Origin: Nocardia caishijiensis NBRC 108228
Lineage (GTDB): Bacteria > Actinomycetota > Actinomycetes > Mycobacteriales > Mycobacteriaceae
Direction: 5' to 3'
Assembly: GCF_001612825.1 (NCBI RefSeq)
Contig: NZ_BDBE01000012.1
Coordinates: 62,001 to 126,000, forward strand
Length of the DNA: 64,000 nucleotides
In this document: positions 50,742-59,414 of the stretch, in pieces
How the letters are laid out: every line of letters starts with the position of its first letter
Numbering within the stretch: position 1 is the first letter of the stretch
Position numbers and translations under genes: made by a program
Notes under the pieces: generated by a model
Told to the model about the DNA's origin: nothing
Seen by the model: only the letters and a program-made list of their open reading frames with translations
The model's database searches: none

Positions 50742-52249
50742 AGGACGATCACCCGGTCGTCGCGGATCAGTCGTCCGTACCGCTGTTCGGCGTGAATGAT
50801 GTAGTCGGACAAAATAATTCGTCCCCCGTCGGACAATCGTGGTGGCGGGTTGACGCGGATCCCCGCTGCGGCGGCGACATCGGCGAGGGCGGTGCCGAGC
50901 TGTAGCGCGGGGCCCGACTCGTCGGCGACCGGAGGATCGAGTAGCTCGAATTCGAGGGTGGCCACGCGTGGTTGGGTCACCGAGTCGACATCGAGAGATG
51001 TTCCGGCGCATCGGCTGTCGACCAGATCGGTGACCAATTGCCCGTCCCCGGTGCGCGCCGCGCATTGAAAGGCCAGGCGCATGGCGGGTTCGGCGACCGT
51101 GCGGTGCCAGTGTTCGCGCTGGTTGCCGTTGGGCAGCGTGTGGCGGACCGCGTCGATGGCCAGTGCGGCGGGCACCGCGAGGGCGAGCGCGCGCGACAGC
51201 ATCGCCGGGTCGGGATGCGGGTCGGCCTCGATGGTCCGGTGCAGGAGTTCGGCGTGCCAGTAGTCCAGCTGTGCGCAGTGCATTCCGAGACCGTGCCCGG
51301 CGTAGACCTCGTACGACATCGCGAGCAAGTCCTCCGCGAGCCCGAGGTCGTGCTCGGCGGCGGCGACGGTGGCCAGACGCAGCCGCACATCGGCCGCGTC
51401 GAGCACCGCGCCTGCCTTGTCGAAGCAGTCGAGTGCCTGCTGGTAGCGGGTTCGGGCGGTGTCCGAGGCACCGCGACTCTCGGCCAGGTAGCCGTAGGTC
51501 TTCGCCCCGATACCGACGCGATGCGCCAGCTCGGCGTCCTCGAAGAACCGCTGACTTGCCCGAAGCGGCCCCTCGGCATCGTCGTATCGGCCCGACCGCA
51601 CCAACATGATGGCGAGGTTCTGCTGGGTTTCGGCCACGGCGGCGGTGTCGCCCGCCGCCTCGAACGCGGCCAGCGCCTGGCTCGCGAAGTCGACGGCCAG
51701 CGCACGCCGTCCGATCTCGAACGAGGCGGCCGCCAGGTTCATCAACGGATGACCGGCCAGTTCGGGCGCCAACCGCCGGGTCACCTCGAGCGACTCGGCG
51801 GCGAGTTCACCGGCCCGTGCCCACTGCTGGCGGTGCAGTGCGACAGCCGTCAGCGAGAGCAGGCAGGCCACCGGCAACAAGCCCTGCTCGGTGCCGTCGG
51901 CGAGCAGCAACCGGGCCTCTTCCAGCGTTTCCTGCGCCGAGTCCAGCTCGCCCAGGTGCTGGTAGGCCTGCGACAGATTCACCAGCGCCGCCGGTCGCTG
52001 ATGCGCGGCGTCGGGTGGCATCACGGCCAGTGCGGTCCGCATCAGACTCACCGACCGTCTGTGCTCACCCAGTTCGTCGGCCATGCTGGCGGCATTGATC
52101 AGCGCCGCGCTGCGCAGCCTCGGCGGCGCGTCCTCGGCGGCGCGCTCGAAGGTTTCCAGCGCACCGAGCACGTCACCTCGCTGGTAGGCGGCGTAGCCCG
52201 CGGCGAGCTGGTCGTCGTCGCCGTCCGACGTTCTACCGGTTGCTGCCAC
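50738..52249 (-). CDS. TPR-repeat protein, partner of the CHAT protease
   Basis: 503 aa from the GTG at 52249, chosen because AAGGAG lies 8 nt before it. About seven tetratricopeptide-like helical pairs run from residue 15 to 300 (AAGYAAYQRGDVLGALETFE, ALVNLSQAYQHLGELDSAQE, AETQQNLAIMLVRSGRYDDA, RTRYQQALDCFDKAGAVLDA). The last 200 residues are helical without clear repeats. TPR proteins next to CHAT proteases act as sensors or substrates in known systems. The gene overlaps the CHAT gene by 4 bp and follows the 362-aa gene by 37 bp. Confidence 0.82.
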   Translation of the reverse strand: MAATGRTSDGDDDQLAAGYAAYQRGDVLGALETFERAAEDAPPRLRSAALINAASMADELGEHRRSVSLMRTALAVMPPDAAHQRPAALVNLSQAYQHLGELDSAQETLEEARLLLADGTEQGLLPVACLLSLTAVALHRQQWARAGELAAESLEVTRRLAPELAGHPLMNLAAASFEIGRRALAVDFASQALAAFEAAGDTAAVAETQQNLAIMLVRSGRYDDAEGPLRASQRFFEDAELAHRVGIGAKTYGYLAESRGASDTARTRYQQALDCFDKAGAVLDAADVRLRLATVAAAEHDLGLAEDLLAMSYEVYAGHGLGMHCAQLDYWHAELLHRTIEADPHPDPAMLSRALALAVPAALAIDAVRHTLPNGNQREHWHRTVAEPAMRLAFQCAARTGDGQLVTDLVDSRCAGTSLDVDSVTQPRVATLEFELLDPPVADESGPALQLGTALADVAAAAGIRVNPPPRLSDGGRIILSDYIIHAEQRYGRLIRDDRVIVL

Positions 52250-52286
52250 TGTCACGGCTCCTTGTGGTCCCGGATGCTTGCGCGCA

Positions 52287-53375
52287 TCAGAAGTCGTCGT
52301 CGGAGTCGGCGGCTGCGGATTCAGCGGCCAGCAGGTGGTCGCCCGCCTGACCGGTGAGTCGGCCGCGGGCGAAGTCGCGGATGTGTGCACGCAGGGCGGA
52401 CTCGTCCGGGTATGGGATCGAGGGGCCGACTCCGGGAACGAAAATCGAAAGGGCGGTGAAGGTTTCGGAGCTCCCGGGCAGCTGTACCTCCGTCGACCAG
52501 TTGTCCATCCGTAGCTGCAGCTCGGCTGTGACGGCGGTTCGGTTGTCCACCTCGAGCCGGACATGTGGGCGAAGGTGCTCGGGAACGTGCCGTGGACAGT
52601 TCGGCGCGGCGACCACCGTGACCCGCGCCGTCGAAACACCCGAGGTCCGGGTGACCGTCCAGGACAGCGCGTCGGCCCCCGTGTCGAGAAGGCCAGGTGG
52701 ACAACGCCGCCAGTCCCAGTCACCGCTACCGTGTGCGACGATCAGCCCGTCACCGGGCCGTTCCCCGCCTGCGGCGAGGGCGTAATCCTCTGCACGAGCG
52801 GAGGAGTCACCCCGGAATTGATCCGGCCGACGGCTCGTTGCGGAACCTGAGTCGGCCTGGTCTGCGCCAGGGTCTGAACCGGCCTGTCGAGCAGACGGAT
52901 CTCCCTGGCCGAGGTCGACAGGCGCGAGTCCGACCAGCTCCGAATCCGCGAGCACCATCTCGCATATCGCGGTGAGTTGCCGGATCTCCTCGTCCAACAG
53001 GGACGTGTCGAGCGCAGGTATGCCGTCGACCATCGAGGCAGGCCACCAGCGAGAAGCCCAGTGCGCATAGGCGAGTCGCCGCAGAGAAGCAACCAGATCG
53101 GGCCGCGCAGGTTCGGCAGCGTGCTCCCCGTCCACACCGTCGGCCACCGCGAGCGCGGCACTCTCCCCGTAGACCGCCCACAGCCAGTCCAGCGCGCCCT
53201 CTGGATCATCGAGCACAGCCGCGGGTAGTCGGCGGTCGTCGAGAATGCTCCAACTGAGGTGTCCACCGACAACTTCGAGGACCATCGCATCCAACGGAGC
53301 AAGAGCATCGGTGACCAGCGGACCATCACCGGGGACCACGGTCAGCACACCATCCGCGCGATCGAGCCGAATCAT
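52287..53375 (-). CDS. Unrecognised protein of the CHAT operon (362 aa)
   Basis: 362 aa. The ATG at 53375 overlaps the upstream stop by one base (TGATG). No family recognised. The N-terminal half (MIRLDRADGVLTVVPGDGPL to ALDWLWAVYGESAALAVADG, then RRLAYAHWASRWWPASMVDG and LTAICEMVLADSELVGLAPV) looks alpha/beta. A charged low-complexity stretch spans about 175-235. The C-terminal part is beta-rich (LSWTVTRTSGVSTARVTVVA, RLEVDNRTAVTAELQLRMDN, ALSIFVPGVGPSIPYPDESA) and ends in an acidic tail (SAAADSDDDF). Translational coupling ties it to the CHAT-TPR pair. Confidence 0.7.
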   Translation of the reverse strand: MIRLDRADGVLTVVPGDGPLVTDALAPLDAMVLEVVGGHLSWSILDDRRLPAAVLDDPEGALDWLWAVYGESAALAVADGVDGEHAAEPARPDLVASLRRLAYAHWASRWWPASMVDGIPALDTSLLDEEIRQLTAICEMVLADSELVGLAPVDLGQGDPSARQAGSDPGADQADSGSATSRRPDQFRGDSSARAEDYALAAGGERPGDGLIVAHGSGDWDWRRCPPGLLDTGADALSWTVTRTSGVSTARVTVVAAPNCPRHVPEHLRPHVRLEVDNRTAVTAELQLRMDNWSTEVQLPGSSETFTALSIFVPGVGPSIPYPDESALRAHIRDFARGRLTGQAGDHLLAAESAAADSDDDF

Positions 53376-54844
53376 CAACTGGCCCTCGCTTCCTCGATAT
53401 CGACCGTGCCGACCGTGAGCGCCTGCTTCACCCGAGCCCGATGATCGAGCATCACCGATCGCGCGACCCCGTCGAGCAGATCCCACAGCTCGACGGGGTC
53501 GAACACCGCCAGCTCCCGAACGTCACGCCCGTGCAACCGAACCCACAGCCTGCGCAGGTAGGGCTGCCACGGTGTCCGCAGTTCAGCGGCGACCGCAGCC
53601 AGCGGTCCACCCACCGCCGCACCGAGGTGCACCGAGTAGCGCCGCGCTTGCAGGACATACGCTTCCCGCCGCCATCGCGCGTTCACCACCGCGTGTGCCC
53701 GCGAACCGAAGCCGGGCTCAGCCGAACCCGCGACGTCCGCTCGCTGCCCGCTCGAGTCCCGATGCGCGGCTCCGGCGGGTACTCGCGCTTCTGGCCCATC
53801 CTGCCCCGGTACCGCGGACCATTCCCCACGAGCGCCGGACAGATCTGTCGCGACCAGGTCCGCCGCCACAGATACCGCCCCCAACGGTGAAAGGCCGAGG
53901 GCCAGTTCAGAACCCGCCGCCGCTGTCACACGAAGCGACTCGTCGAGCAACCCCCACGGCGAACAGCTCCGGGCCACCTCGGTGCTCACCAACGTCGGCA
54001 GGTCGGGCAGATCGGTCCGGTCGATGCTGCCCTGCAGAACGGTGAAGACACGTTCGTAGATGGTCCGGTCGAACGGGAGCGCGAGCGTGGCGGTCGACGC
54101 GGTGGCGCCAACGGCGGGGCTTGGTGGGCACTCGTGCACGGTCAGGCCGAGGTCATCGGCCCCGTGCACGGGATGCGCGCGCCACAGCGCGATACCCCGG
54201 TGGGTGCCCACTCTGTTTTCGATCAGCTCGTCGAGCAGTGGACCGGCGTCGGCGGGGTCGCCTTCGCGGGCCAGTGTGCTCGCGTCGAGTAGTTCGGTCA
54301 GCGCGGCGGCGAGTTCGCGCGCACCGAAGTTCGCCAGTGGGCGTCCGCGCCAGGCGGACTCGATGAGCGAGGTCAGCTCGGCGAGTCGATCGGGATCGGT
54401 CACCAGATTCTTCAGCGCTGTGGTGGTGCGACCGCCCGTCCCCTCGTGGACCTCGCGCAGCACCGCGACGGCGCGCTCGCGGGCATCCGCCCCCGGTTCA
54501 CCGTGCAGCGTCGCCAGCTCGAAGCACCGCTGGAAGTACAGATCCTGCGCGTTCCCCTCGGTGATCCGCAAGGCGCGGCGCGCCTGCTTGAGCACGGTGA
54601 ACCAGCTCGCGCACGCCCGTAGCGCGTCGGAACGGGCCAGCACCAGCGCGGTCAGCAAGGTGACGCCGTCGGCGTCGAGGACGCTGCCCGCGCACAACGG
54701 ATGCTGCACCGGCCGGATGACCAGCGGATCGAGGATCAGTTTCACGGTGCGGCGCAGGGGCGCGCCCTGTGGGCCGCTCAGGGCGTCGACACCGTCGAGC
54801 CCGCGCCACACCTCGTCGAGCACCATGGCGCGGGGTCTTCGCAT
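53375..54844 (-). CDS. Unrecognised protein, first gene of the CHAT operon (489 aa)
   Basis: 489 aa from the ATG at 54844 (MRRPRAMVLDEVWRGLDGVD); an ATG six codons later is alternative. No family recognised and no membrane segment. Largely helical in the first 250 residues (ALVLARSDALRACASWFTVL, LTSLIESAWRGRPLANFGAR), with a central beta-like part and a variable Gly/Ser/Ala-rich insert (about 335-375). A basic helical end follows (WRREAYVLQARRYSVHLGAA, WVRLHGRDVRELAVFDPVEL, GVARSVMLDHRARVKQAL). As leader of the operon it may be the sensor or a substrate of the protease; this is not supported by sequence features. Confidence 0.68.
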   Translation of the reverse strand: MRRPRAMVLDEVWRGLDGVDALSGPQGAPLRRTVKLILDPLVIRPVQHPLCAGSVLDADGVTLLTALVLARSDALRACASWFTVLKQARRALRITEGNAQDLYFQRCFELATLHGEPGADARERAVAVLREVHEGTGGRTTTALKNLVTDPDRLAELTSLIESAWRGRPLANFGARELAAALTELLDASTLAREGDPADAGPLLDELIENRVGTHRGIALWRAHPVHGADDLGLTVHECPPSPAVGATASTATLALPFDRTIYERVFTVLQGSIDRTDLPDLPTLVSTEVARSCSPWGLLDESLRVTAAAGSELALGLSPLGAVSVAADLVATDLSGARGEWSAVPGQDGPEARVPAGAAHRDSSGQRADVAGSAEPGFGSRAHAVVNARWRREAYVLQARRYSVHLGAAVGGPLAAVAAELRTPWQPYLRRLWVRLHGRDVRELAVFDPVELWDLLDGVARSVMLDHRARVKQALTVGTVDIEEARAS

Positions 54845-54971
54845 TCGACCAGGGTAACCGCAGGTCAGCCGAGTGTCCGAGGGAAAAGTTGGGATCGGTA
54901 GGCGGCGAACGATTTCTACCTTTCTCGCAACGGGTTCACCGACCCGCTCACACCGAGAGAACGGAAACACC

Positions 54972-55484
54972 ATGAACACGAAGCTGATCGCCACCCTCGC
55001 CGCCGCCTCCGCCGCGACCGCCCTGTTCGTCACCGGCTGCGGCGACACCGGGAGCGCCACCAGCACCCCGTCGAGCACCGCCGCCCCCGCCCCGGCCGCA
55101 GGCAAGTCCACCGCCAGCGTCGACGGCAAGGAACTGACCGCCAAGTTCGACACCACCTGCGCCAAGCAGGCCGGAACCCTGGCGCTGGCGCTCACCGACA
55201 TGGCCAACGGCACCTACGGCAACCTGTCGGTGAGCGCCACGCTCGAGGGCGAAACGGTGCAGGCCGTGGCCATCGCGGGCAGCCAGGGCGGGTCCAACGG
55301 CATGCCGTACGCCGTCGGCTACGGCAACGGCCAGCCGGGCGGCTCGGCCACCCTCGCCAAGGACGGCAACACCTACCGCATCACCGGCGAGGGCGTCGGC
55401 GCCCCCGACCTGACCAACCCGCTGGCGGGCCCGTCGACGGTGAAGTTCGACATCACCTTCGCCTGCTCGACCATCGTCGGCTGA
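54972..55484 (+). CDS. LpqH-family (19-kDa antigen) lipoprotein
   Basis: 170 aa. Signal peptide and lipobox ALFVTGCGDTG give a lipid-anchored protein. A Thr/Ser/Pro/Ala-rich linker (27-50) precedes an LpqH-like domain with SVDGKELTAKFDTTCAKQAG, GSATLAKDGNTYRITGEGVG and a final Cys in FDITFACSTIVG, giving the expected disulfide between the two domain Cys residues. Divergent from the CHAT operon (127-bp gap, 54845-54971). A surface lipoprotein of Mycobacteriales; molecular role unclear. Confidence 0.87.
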   Translation: MNTKLIATLAAASAATALFVTGCGDTGSATSTPSSTAAPAPAAGKSTASVDGKELTAKFDTTCAKQAGTLALALTDMANGTYGNLSVSATLEGETVQAVAIAGSQGGSNGMPYAVGYGNGQPGGSATLAKDGNTYRITGEGVGAPDLTNPLAGPSTVKFDITFACSTIVG

Positions 55485-55531
55485 CCCGACCACCCGAACG
55501 CGATCCGGTCGCATCCATTCCGAGGAGAATC

Positions 55532-56332
55532 ATGAAATCCAAGCTGCGTGCGGCCGCGGTCGCCTTCGGTGTCCTGTCCATCGGCTACTACCTGTACTAC
55601 GGCCTCACCTACACCCCCGACGAATTCACCGGCAGCATGCTCGGCTGGGTCGGCCCGCAGATGGCGTTGCCCATCATCGCGCTGACCATCGTCCCGATGG
55701 TCTTCGCCTTCACCGGCGACGGCATCTTCGAGGCCTTCACCGGCCACAACAGCTCGCCCTTCCGGGACGGCGAGATCGGGATCGGCACCATCACCGCGTT
55801 CCGGCAGACCGGGGTGCTGCTGAACGACCAACCGCAGGTCAGGATCGAATTCCGGGTCGAAGGCGCCGACGGTAAGACCTTCGACTCGCACGCGAAGATG
55901 ATCGTGCCGCTCACCGAACTCGCACTGCTGCGGCCCGGTGTGGTGCTGCCGGTGCGGTACCTGCCCGGCCGCACCGACAAGGTGGAGGTCGACCGTTCCG
56001 GCGACGCGGCCGCCGCCCAGCGCGCCATGAACGAGTCGCTCATCCGCAAGGGCATCACCACCCGCGACAAGCTCGACATCGCCGAGCGTGGCGTCGCCGC
56101 CCAGGCAGTGGTCCGCGGTCTCGATGTGCCCGGTCGCATCCGTGGCGGCTACACCGAGGTGGTGCTCGGACTGGTGGTCACCCGGCCCGACGGCAGCACC
56201 TTCCAGACGACCGCGGAGAAGTACCTGCCGCCGACGGCGATCGGATCGGTGCAGGTGGGACGCATCATCGGCGTCCACTACCTGCCGAGCAACGAACAGG
56301 AGGTGGTGATCTCACTGCCCATCAACGCCTGA
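55532..56332 (+). CDS. Two-helix membrane protein with a repeated outer domain
   Basis: 266 aa; CGAGGAG precedes the ATG. Two membrane segments near the N-terminus (AAAVAFGVLSIGYYLYYGLT and MALPIIALTIVPMVFAFTGD), then about 190 residues with an apparent internal duplication: EIGIGTITAFRQTGVLLNDQ to VVLPVRYLPGRTDKVEVDRS, and GVAAQAVVRGLDVPGRIRGG to RIIGVHYLPSNEQEVVISLP. The repeated VRYLP/VHYLP endings resemble DUF3592-type domains. It lies 47 bp after the LpqH gene and probably shares its transcript. Confidence 0.72.
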   Translation: MKSKLRAAAVAFGVLSIGYYLYYGLTYTPDEFTGSMLGWVGPQMALPIIALTIVPMVFAFTGDGIFEAFTGHNSSPFRDGEIGIGTITAFRQTGVLLNDQPQVRIEFRVEGADGKTFDSHAKMIVPLTELALLRPGVVLPVRYLPGRTDKVEVDRSGDAAAAQRAMNESLIRKGITTRDKLDIAERGVAAQAVVRGLDVPGRIRGGYTEVVLGLVVTRPDGSTFQTTAEKYLPPTAIGSVQVGRIIGVHYLPSNEQEVVISLPINA

Positions 56333-56342
56333 CCCACTCCCG

Positions 56343-56374
56343 ACTCGGCGCGTGCTGCCCACGCGCCGAGTTTT
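56343..56374 (+). terminator. Rho-independent terminator
   Basis: 12-bp perfect stem (ACTCGGCGCGTG at 56343-56354 with 56360-56371), 5-nt loop, followed by TTTT, 10 bp past the membrane-protein stop. Confidence 0.88.
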
Positions 56375-56455
56375 GGTCGTGCGTTCACCTTCACGTTCCC
56401 GACGGCTCGCCTGCGCTGCCTACCGTGCCGGAAACCGCACTAATCAGGAGTAACC

Positions 56456-58504
56456 GTGAGTCTGAAACCGCTCGCCCTTTTCGTCACCCACGACGGTCAG
56501 TCGTCACGCTCGGCCATCACCTGCGAATACAAGTGCGGCAACGCCTGCTTCCACGAGGTCCCCAACACCTCCGACGGCGAGTACTTCGGCGATATCGTCG
56601 CCCGGCTGAACCGTCGAGGACTCATCAAGGGCGGTGCCGCCGCGGTGCTCGCCGTCGGCGCGGCGAGCATGCTTGCCGCCTGTGGCGACGACAGCTCCGA
56701 GACCGGTTCGGCCGGTTCGCCCGGCACCGGCACCGGCTTCACCCCGGTCGCCCCCAACAAGGAAGACGCCGTCGTCGTGCCCGAGGGCTACGAGCAGTCG
56801 GTGCTGATCCGCTGGGGTGACGCGGTGATCGAGGGCGCGCCCGCCTTCGATTTCGAGAAGCAGACTCCGGCCGCCGCCGCACAGCAGTTCGGCTACAACT
56901 GCGACTTCGCCGGTCTGCTGCCCATCGAGGGTGAGGCCGACAAGTACGTGCTCGTCGTGAGCCACGAGTACAGCACCGAGCCGATGATGTTCCGCGGCTA
57001 CAACAAGGACGCCCCGACCCGCGAACAGTTCGAAATCGCGCTCGCCTCACACGGTTTGAGCGTTGTCGAGGTGCACGGGCAGGCCGGATCGGGTCAGCTG
57101 AAGCCGGTGTTCGGCAAGTACAACCGTCGTATCACCGCGACCACCGAGTTCGAGGTGCGTGGTCCGGCCGCCGGTAGTGCGCTGCTGAAGACCAAGGCCG
57201 ATCCGACCGGCACCAAGGTACTCGGCACCCTGAACAACTGTTCCGGCGGTGTAACCCCTTGGGGCACGGTGCTTTCCGGTGAAGAGAACTTCAACCAGTA
57301 CTTCGGCAACGCCGAGAAGGTGACCGACGCCGATGTCGTCAAGAAGCTCGAGCGCTACGGCATCGAGGGCGGTGCGTCCGAGCGCCGCTGGGAGACCTTC
57401 GACCCGCGTTTCGATCTCACCCAGGAACTCAACGAGGTGAACCGCTTCGGTTACGTCGTGGAGGTGAACCCGTGGGACGCGTCCTCGGCGCCGGTGAAGC
57501 ACACCGCGCTCGGCCGCTTCAAGCACGAGGCCGCCACCATCCACGTCACCGCCGACGGCAGCGTCGTCGCCTACAGCGGTGACGACGAGCGCTTCGACTA
57601 CATGTACAAGTTCGTCTCCGCCAAGAAGGTGCAGCCGGGCGTCGGCGCGTCGAGCATGCGCCACAACATGACCATCCTCGACGAGGGCACCCTCTACGTC
57701 GCCAAGCTCACCGGCGACCACGCCGCCGAGATCGACGGCTCCGGCAAGGTCCCCACCGGCGGTTTCACCGGCAAGGGCGAGTGGATCCGCCTGCTGGAGA
57801 CCGGTGCCGACGGCAAGGGCAAGTCGTTCGTCGACGGCATGTCGGCCGAAGAGGTCGCCGTGTTCACCCGCCTGGCCGGTGACAAGGTCGGCGCGACCAA
57901 GATGGACCGCCCCGAGGACTTCGAGACCAACCCGAAGACCGGCAAGGTGTACGTGGCCCTGACCAACAACACCAAGCGCGGTGAGGACGGCAAGCCGGGC
58001 CCCGACGAGGCCAACCCGCGCAAGCTGAACAAGAACGGCCAGGTCCTCGAGCTCACCGACAACCACACCGGCACCGAGTTCACCTGGACGTTGCTGCTGG
58101 TCTGCGGTGACCCCGCCGCCGCCGACACCTACTTCAGCGGCTTCGACAAGTCCAAGGTCAGCCCCATCTCCTGCCCCGACAACCTGGCCTTCGATCCGTA
58201 CGGCAACCTGTGGATCTCCACCGACGGCAATGCCCTGAAGTCCAACGACGGCCTGTTCGCCGTGATCCTCGACGGCCCCAACCGCGGTGAGACCAAGCAG
58301 TTCCTCACCGTGCCGCGCGGCGGCGAGACCTGTGGCCCGATCATCACCGAGAAGCAGGTCATCGTGTCCGTCCAGCACCCCGGCGAGTCCGACGACGCCA
58401 CGGTCGACAAGCCCCTGTCGAACTGGCCCGACGGCGGCACCACCCAACCCCGCCCCTCGGTCGCGGTGGTCTGGAAGAAGAACGGCGGTCGCATCGGCGT
58501 CTGA
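56456..58504 (+). CDS. phoX: PhoX-family (DUF839) phosphatase lipoprotein
   Basis: 682 aa, GTG start at 56456 after AGGAG. The N-terminal region has the family segment SAITCEYKCGNACFHEVPNT. It is followed near residue 53 by a Tat-type signal (NRRGLIKGGAAAVLAVG) and a lipobox-like LAAC, so export as a folded, metal-loaded protein is likely. The large beta-propeller part shows DUF839 landmarks: ATTEFEVRGPAAGSALLKTK, LNNCSGGVTPWGTVLSGEEN, VVEVNPWDASSAPVKHTALG, KHEAATIHVTADGSVVAYSG, SCPDNLAFDPYGNLWISTDG. PhoX enzymes are Ca2+/Fe alkaline phosphatases induced by phosphate shortage. No Pho box was identified. Confidence 0.9.
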   Translation: MSLKPLALFVTHDGQSSRSAITCEYKCGNACFHEVPNTSDGEYFGDIVARLNRRGLIKGGAAAVLAVGAASMLAACGDDSSETGSAGSPGTGTGFTPVAPNKEDAVVVPEGYEQSVLIRWGDAVIEGAPAFDFEKQTPAAAAQQFGYNCDFAGLLPIEGEADKYVLVVSHEYSTEPMMFRGYNKDAPTREQFEIALASHGLSVVEVHGQAGSGQLKPVFGKYNRRITATTEFEVRGPAAGSALLKTKADPTGTKVLGTLNNCSGGVTPWGTVLSGEENFNQYFGNAEKVTDADVVKKLERYGIEGGASERRWETFDPRFDLTQELNEVNRFGYVVEVNPWDASSAPVKHTALGRFKHEAATIHVTADGSVVAYSGDDERFDYMYKFVSAKKVQPGVGASSMRHNMTILDEGTLYVAKLTGDHAAEIDGSGKVPTGGFTGKGEWIRLLETGADGKGKSFVDGMSAEEVAVFTRLAGDKVGATKMDRPEDFETNPKTGKVYVALTNNTKRGEDGKPGPDEANPRKLNKNGQVLELTDNHTGTEFTWTLLLVCGDPAAADTYFSGFDKSKVSPISCPDNLAFDPYGNLWISTDGNALKSNDGLFAVILDGPNRGETKQFLTVPRGGETCGPIITEKQVIVSVQHPGESDDATVDKPLSNWPDGGTTQPRPSVAVVWKKNGGRIGV

Positions 58505-58527
58505 CCCACGCCGACACCCGATCTGCT

Positions 58528-58567
58528 GACGAAGCCGCTACCCGACTGGGCGGGTAGCGGCTTTGTC
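58528..58567 (+). terminator. Hairpin terminator after phoX
   Basis: 17-bp stem with one G-T pair (arms 58528-58544 and 58551-58567; core AAGCCGCTACCCG), 6-nt loop, 23 bp past the phoX stop. Confidence 0.8.
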
Positions 58568-58611
58568 ATGTCATCGGCGAGGGCGTTGGGCAGACCCGAA
58601 ATACTTGCGGT

Positions 58612-58815
58612 ATGTCTGAGGTGACGACGATCGAGGTTCCCAAGGCGGTCTGTGACAAGTTGCGGGCGTTCGCGGTTGCTCGCGGGCTCACGGCAGCACA
58701 GGCGATCGACGTGTTGATCGATGCGGCGGACGCCCGGCCGAAACCAACGATCGGGGGATATCGCAGTAACGATCCCTTGTCCGCTGAGGAGATCGATAAG
58801 GAACTCGGCGTTTGA
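58612..58815 (+). CDS. Ribbon-helix-helix-like antitoxin, possibly orphan
   Basis: 67 aa. The N-terminal part (EVTTIEVPKAVCDKLRAFAV, then GLTAAQAIDVLIDAA) looks like a ribbon-helix-helix DNA-binding unit, and the C-terminus is acidic (SAEEIDKELGV). It has no toxin gene downstream on its own strand; the next gene is a convergent RelE toxin with its own antitoxin. Probably an orphan antitoxin, or one acting on a toxin elsewhere. Confidence 0.62.
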   Translation: MSEVTTIEVPKAVCDKLRAFAVARGLTAAQAIDVLIDAADARPKPTIGGYRSNDPLSAEEIDKELGV

Positions 58816-58827
58816 CGGCGGTTCACG

Positions 58828-59097
58828 TCATGTTCGGTAGATGTCGCGCCGATGGTTCACGTCGACAACCGTGACAACCTTGCGTTTGTCGTCGACGCGG
58901 TAGATCACACGGTACGTGCCGCGGCGCGCGGAGAACCGATCGTCCAAGGGTGCCTGAAGCCGCTTGCCGACCCGATATGGGTTGTCGAGCAGGGGGCCGG
59001 TCAGGAACTCGAAGACGGCTGCGGCCACCGTCTCGGGCAGCCGTTCGGTCAGCATCCGCCGGACCGTCGGCGTCGTCTCGAGCGTGTATTCGCTCAC
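58828..59097 (-). CDS. RelE-family toxin
   Basis: 89 aa, GTG start overlapping the antitoxin stop (GTGA). RelE/ParE fold: YTLETTPTVRRMLTERLPET, PYRVGKRLQAPLDDRFSARR, GTYRVIYRVDDKRKVVTVVD, VNHRRDIYR. The basic patch and terminal Arg and Tyr residues are those expected of the ribosome-dependent mRNA endonuclease. Antitoxin-first pair. Confidence 0.88.
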   Translation of the reverse strand: MSEYTLETTPTVRRMLTERLPETVAAAVFEFLTGPLLDNPYRVGKRLQAPLDDRFSARRGTYRVIYRVDDKRKVVTVVDVNHRRDIYRT

Positions 59098-59378
59098 GCG
59101 CTGCGATGTGACATCGCGCGTCGCACCGCCATCGCCTCGGCCAGCTCGTCGGCGGTCACGATCTCGCCGCGCGCCAGCTCCGCGTCGGAGGCAATCAAGC
59201 GCCCGACCGTTTCCGGGTCGGACAGAATCTCGATCGTTTCCTCCATCGACGCGAGGTCTTCGACGGCCATCAACACTGCTGCGGGCTCGCCGTGCACAGT
59301 GATCGTCACCCGTTCGTGCTGGCCGCGAACCCGAGCGACCAGCTCTGAGAGCGTTGCCTTCGCTTCAGCCAGCTTCAT
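59094..59378 (-). CDS. Phd/YefM-family antitoxin
   Basis: 94 aa from the ATG at 59378 (MKLAEAKATLSELVARVRGQ), the usual Phd start; in-frame starts up to 18 bp upstream exist (GTG 59384, ATG 59396). The N-terminal dimer binds DNA (ERVTITVHGEPAAVLMAVED); the C-terminal tail (ASDAELARGEIVTADELAEA) wraps the toxin. Overlaps the RelE gene. Confidence 0.86.
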   Translation of the reverse strand: MKLAEAKATLSELVARVRGQHERVTITVHGEPAAVLMAVEDLASMEETIEILSDPETVGRLIASDAELARGEIVTADELAEAMAVRRAMSHRSA

Positions 59379-59414
59379 AGTCACAAGTATGACCATAATC
59401 CGCGTCGATGCAAG

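Noticed and set aside
57047..58447. 466-codon minus-strand frame opposite phoX
   Set aside because: Antisense shadow with Val/Gly/Asp bias; phoX motifs are clear on the plus strand.
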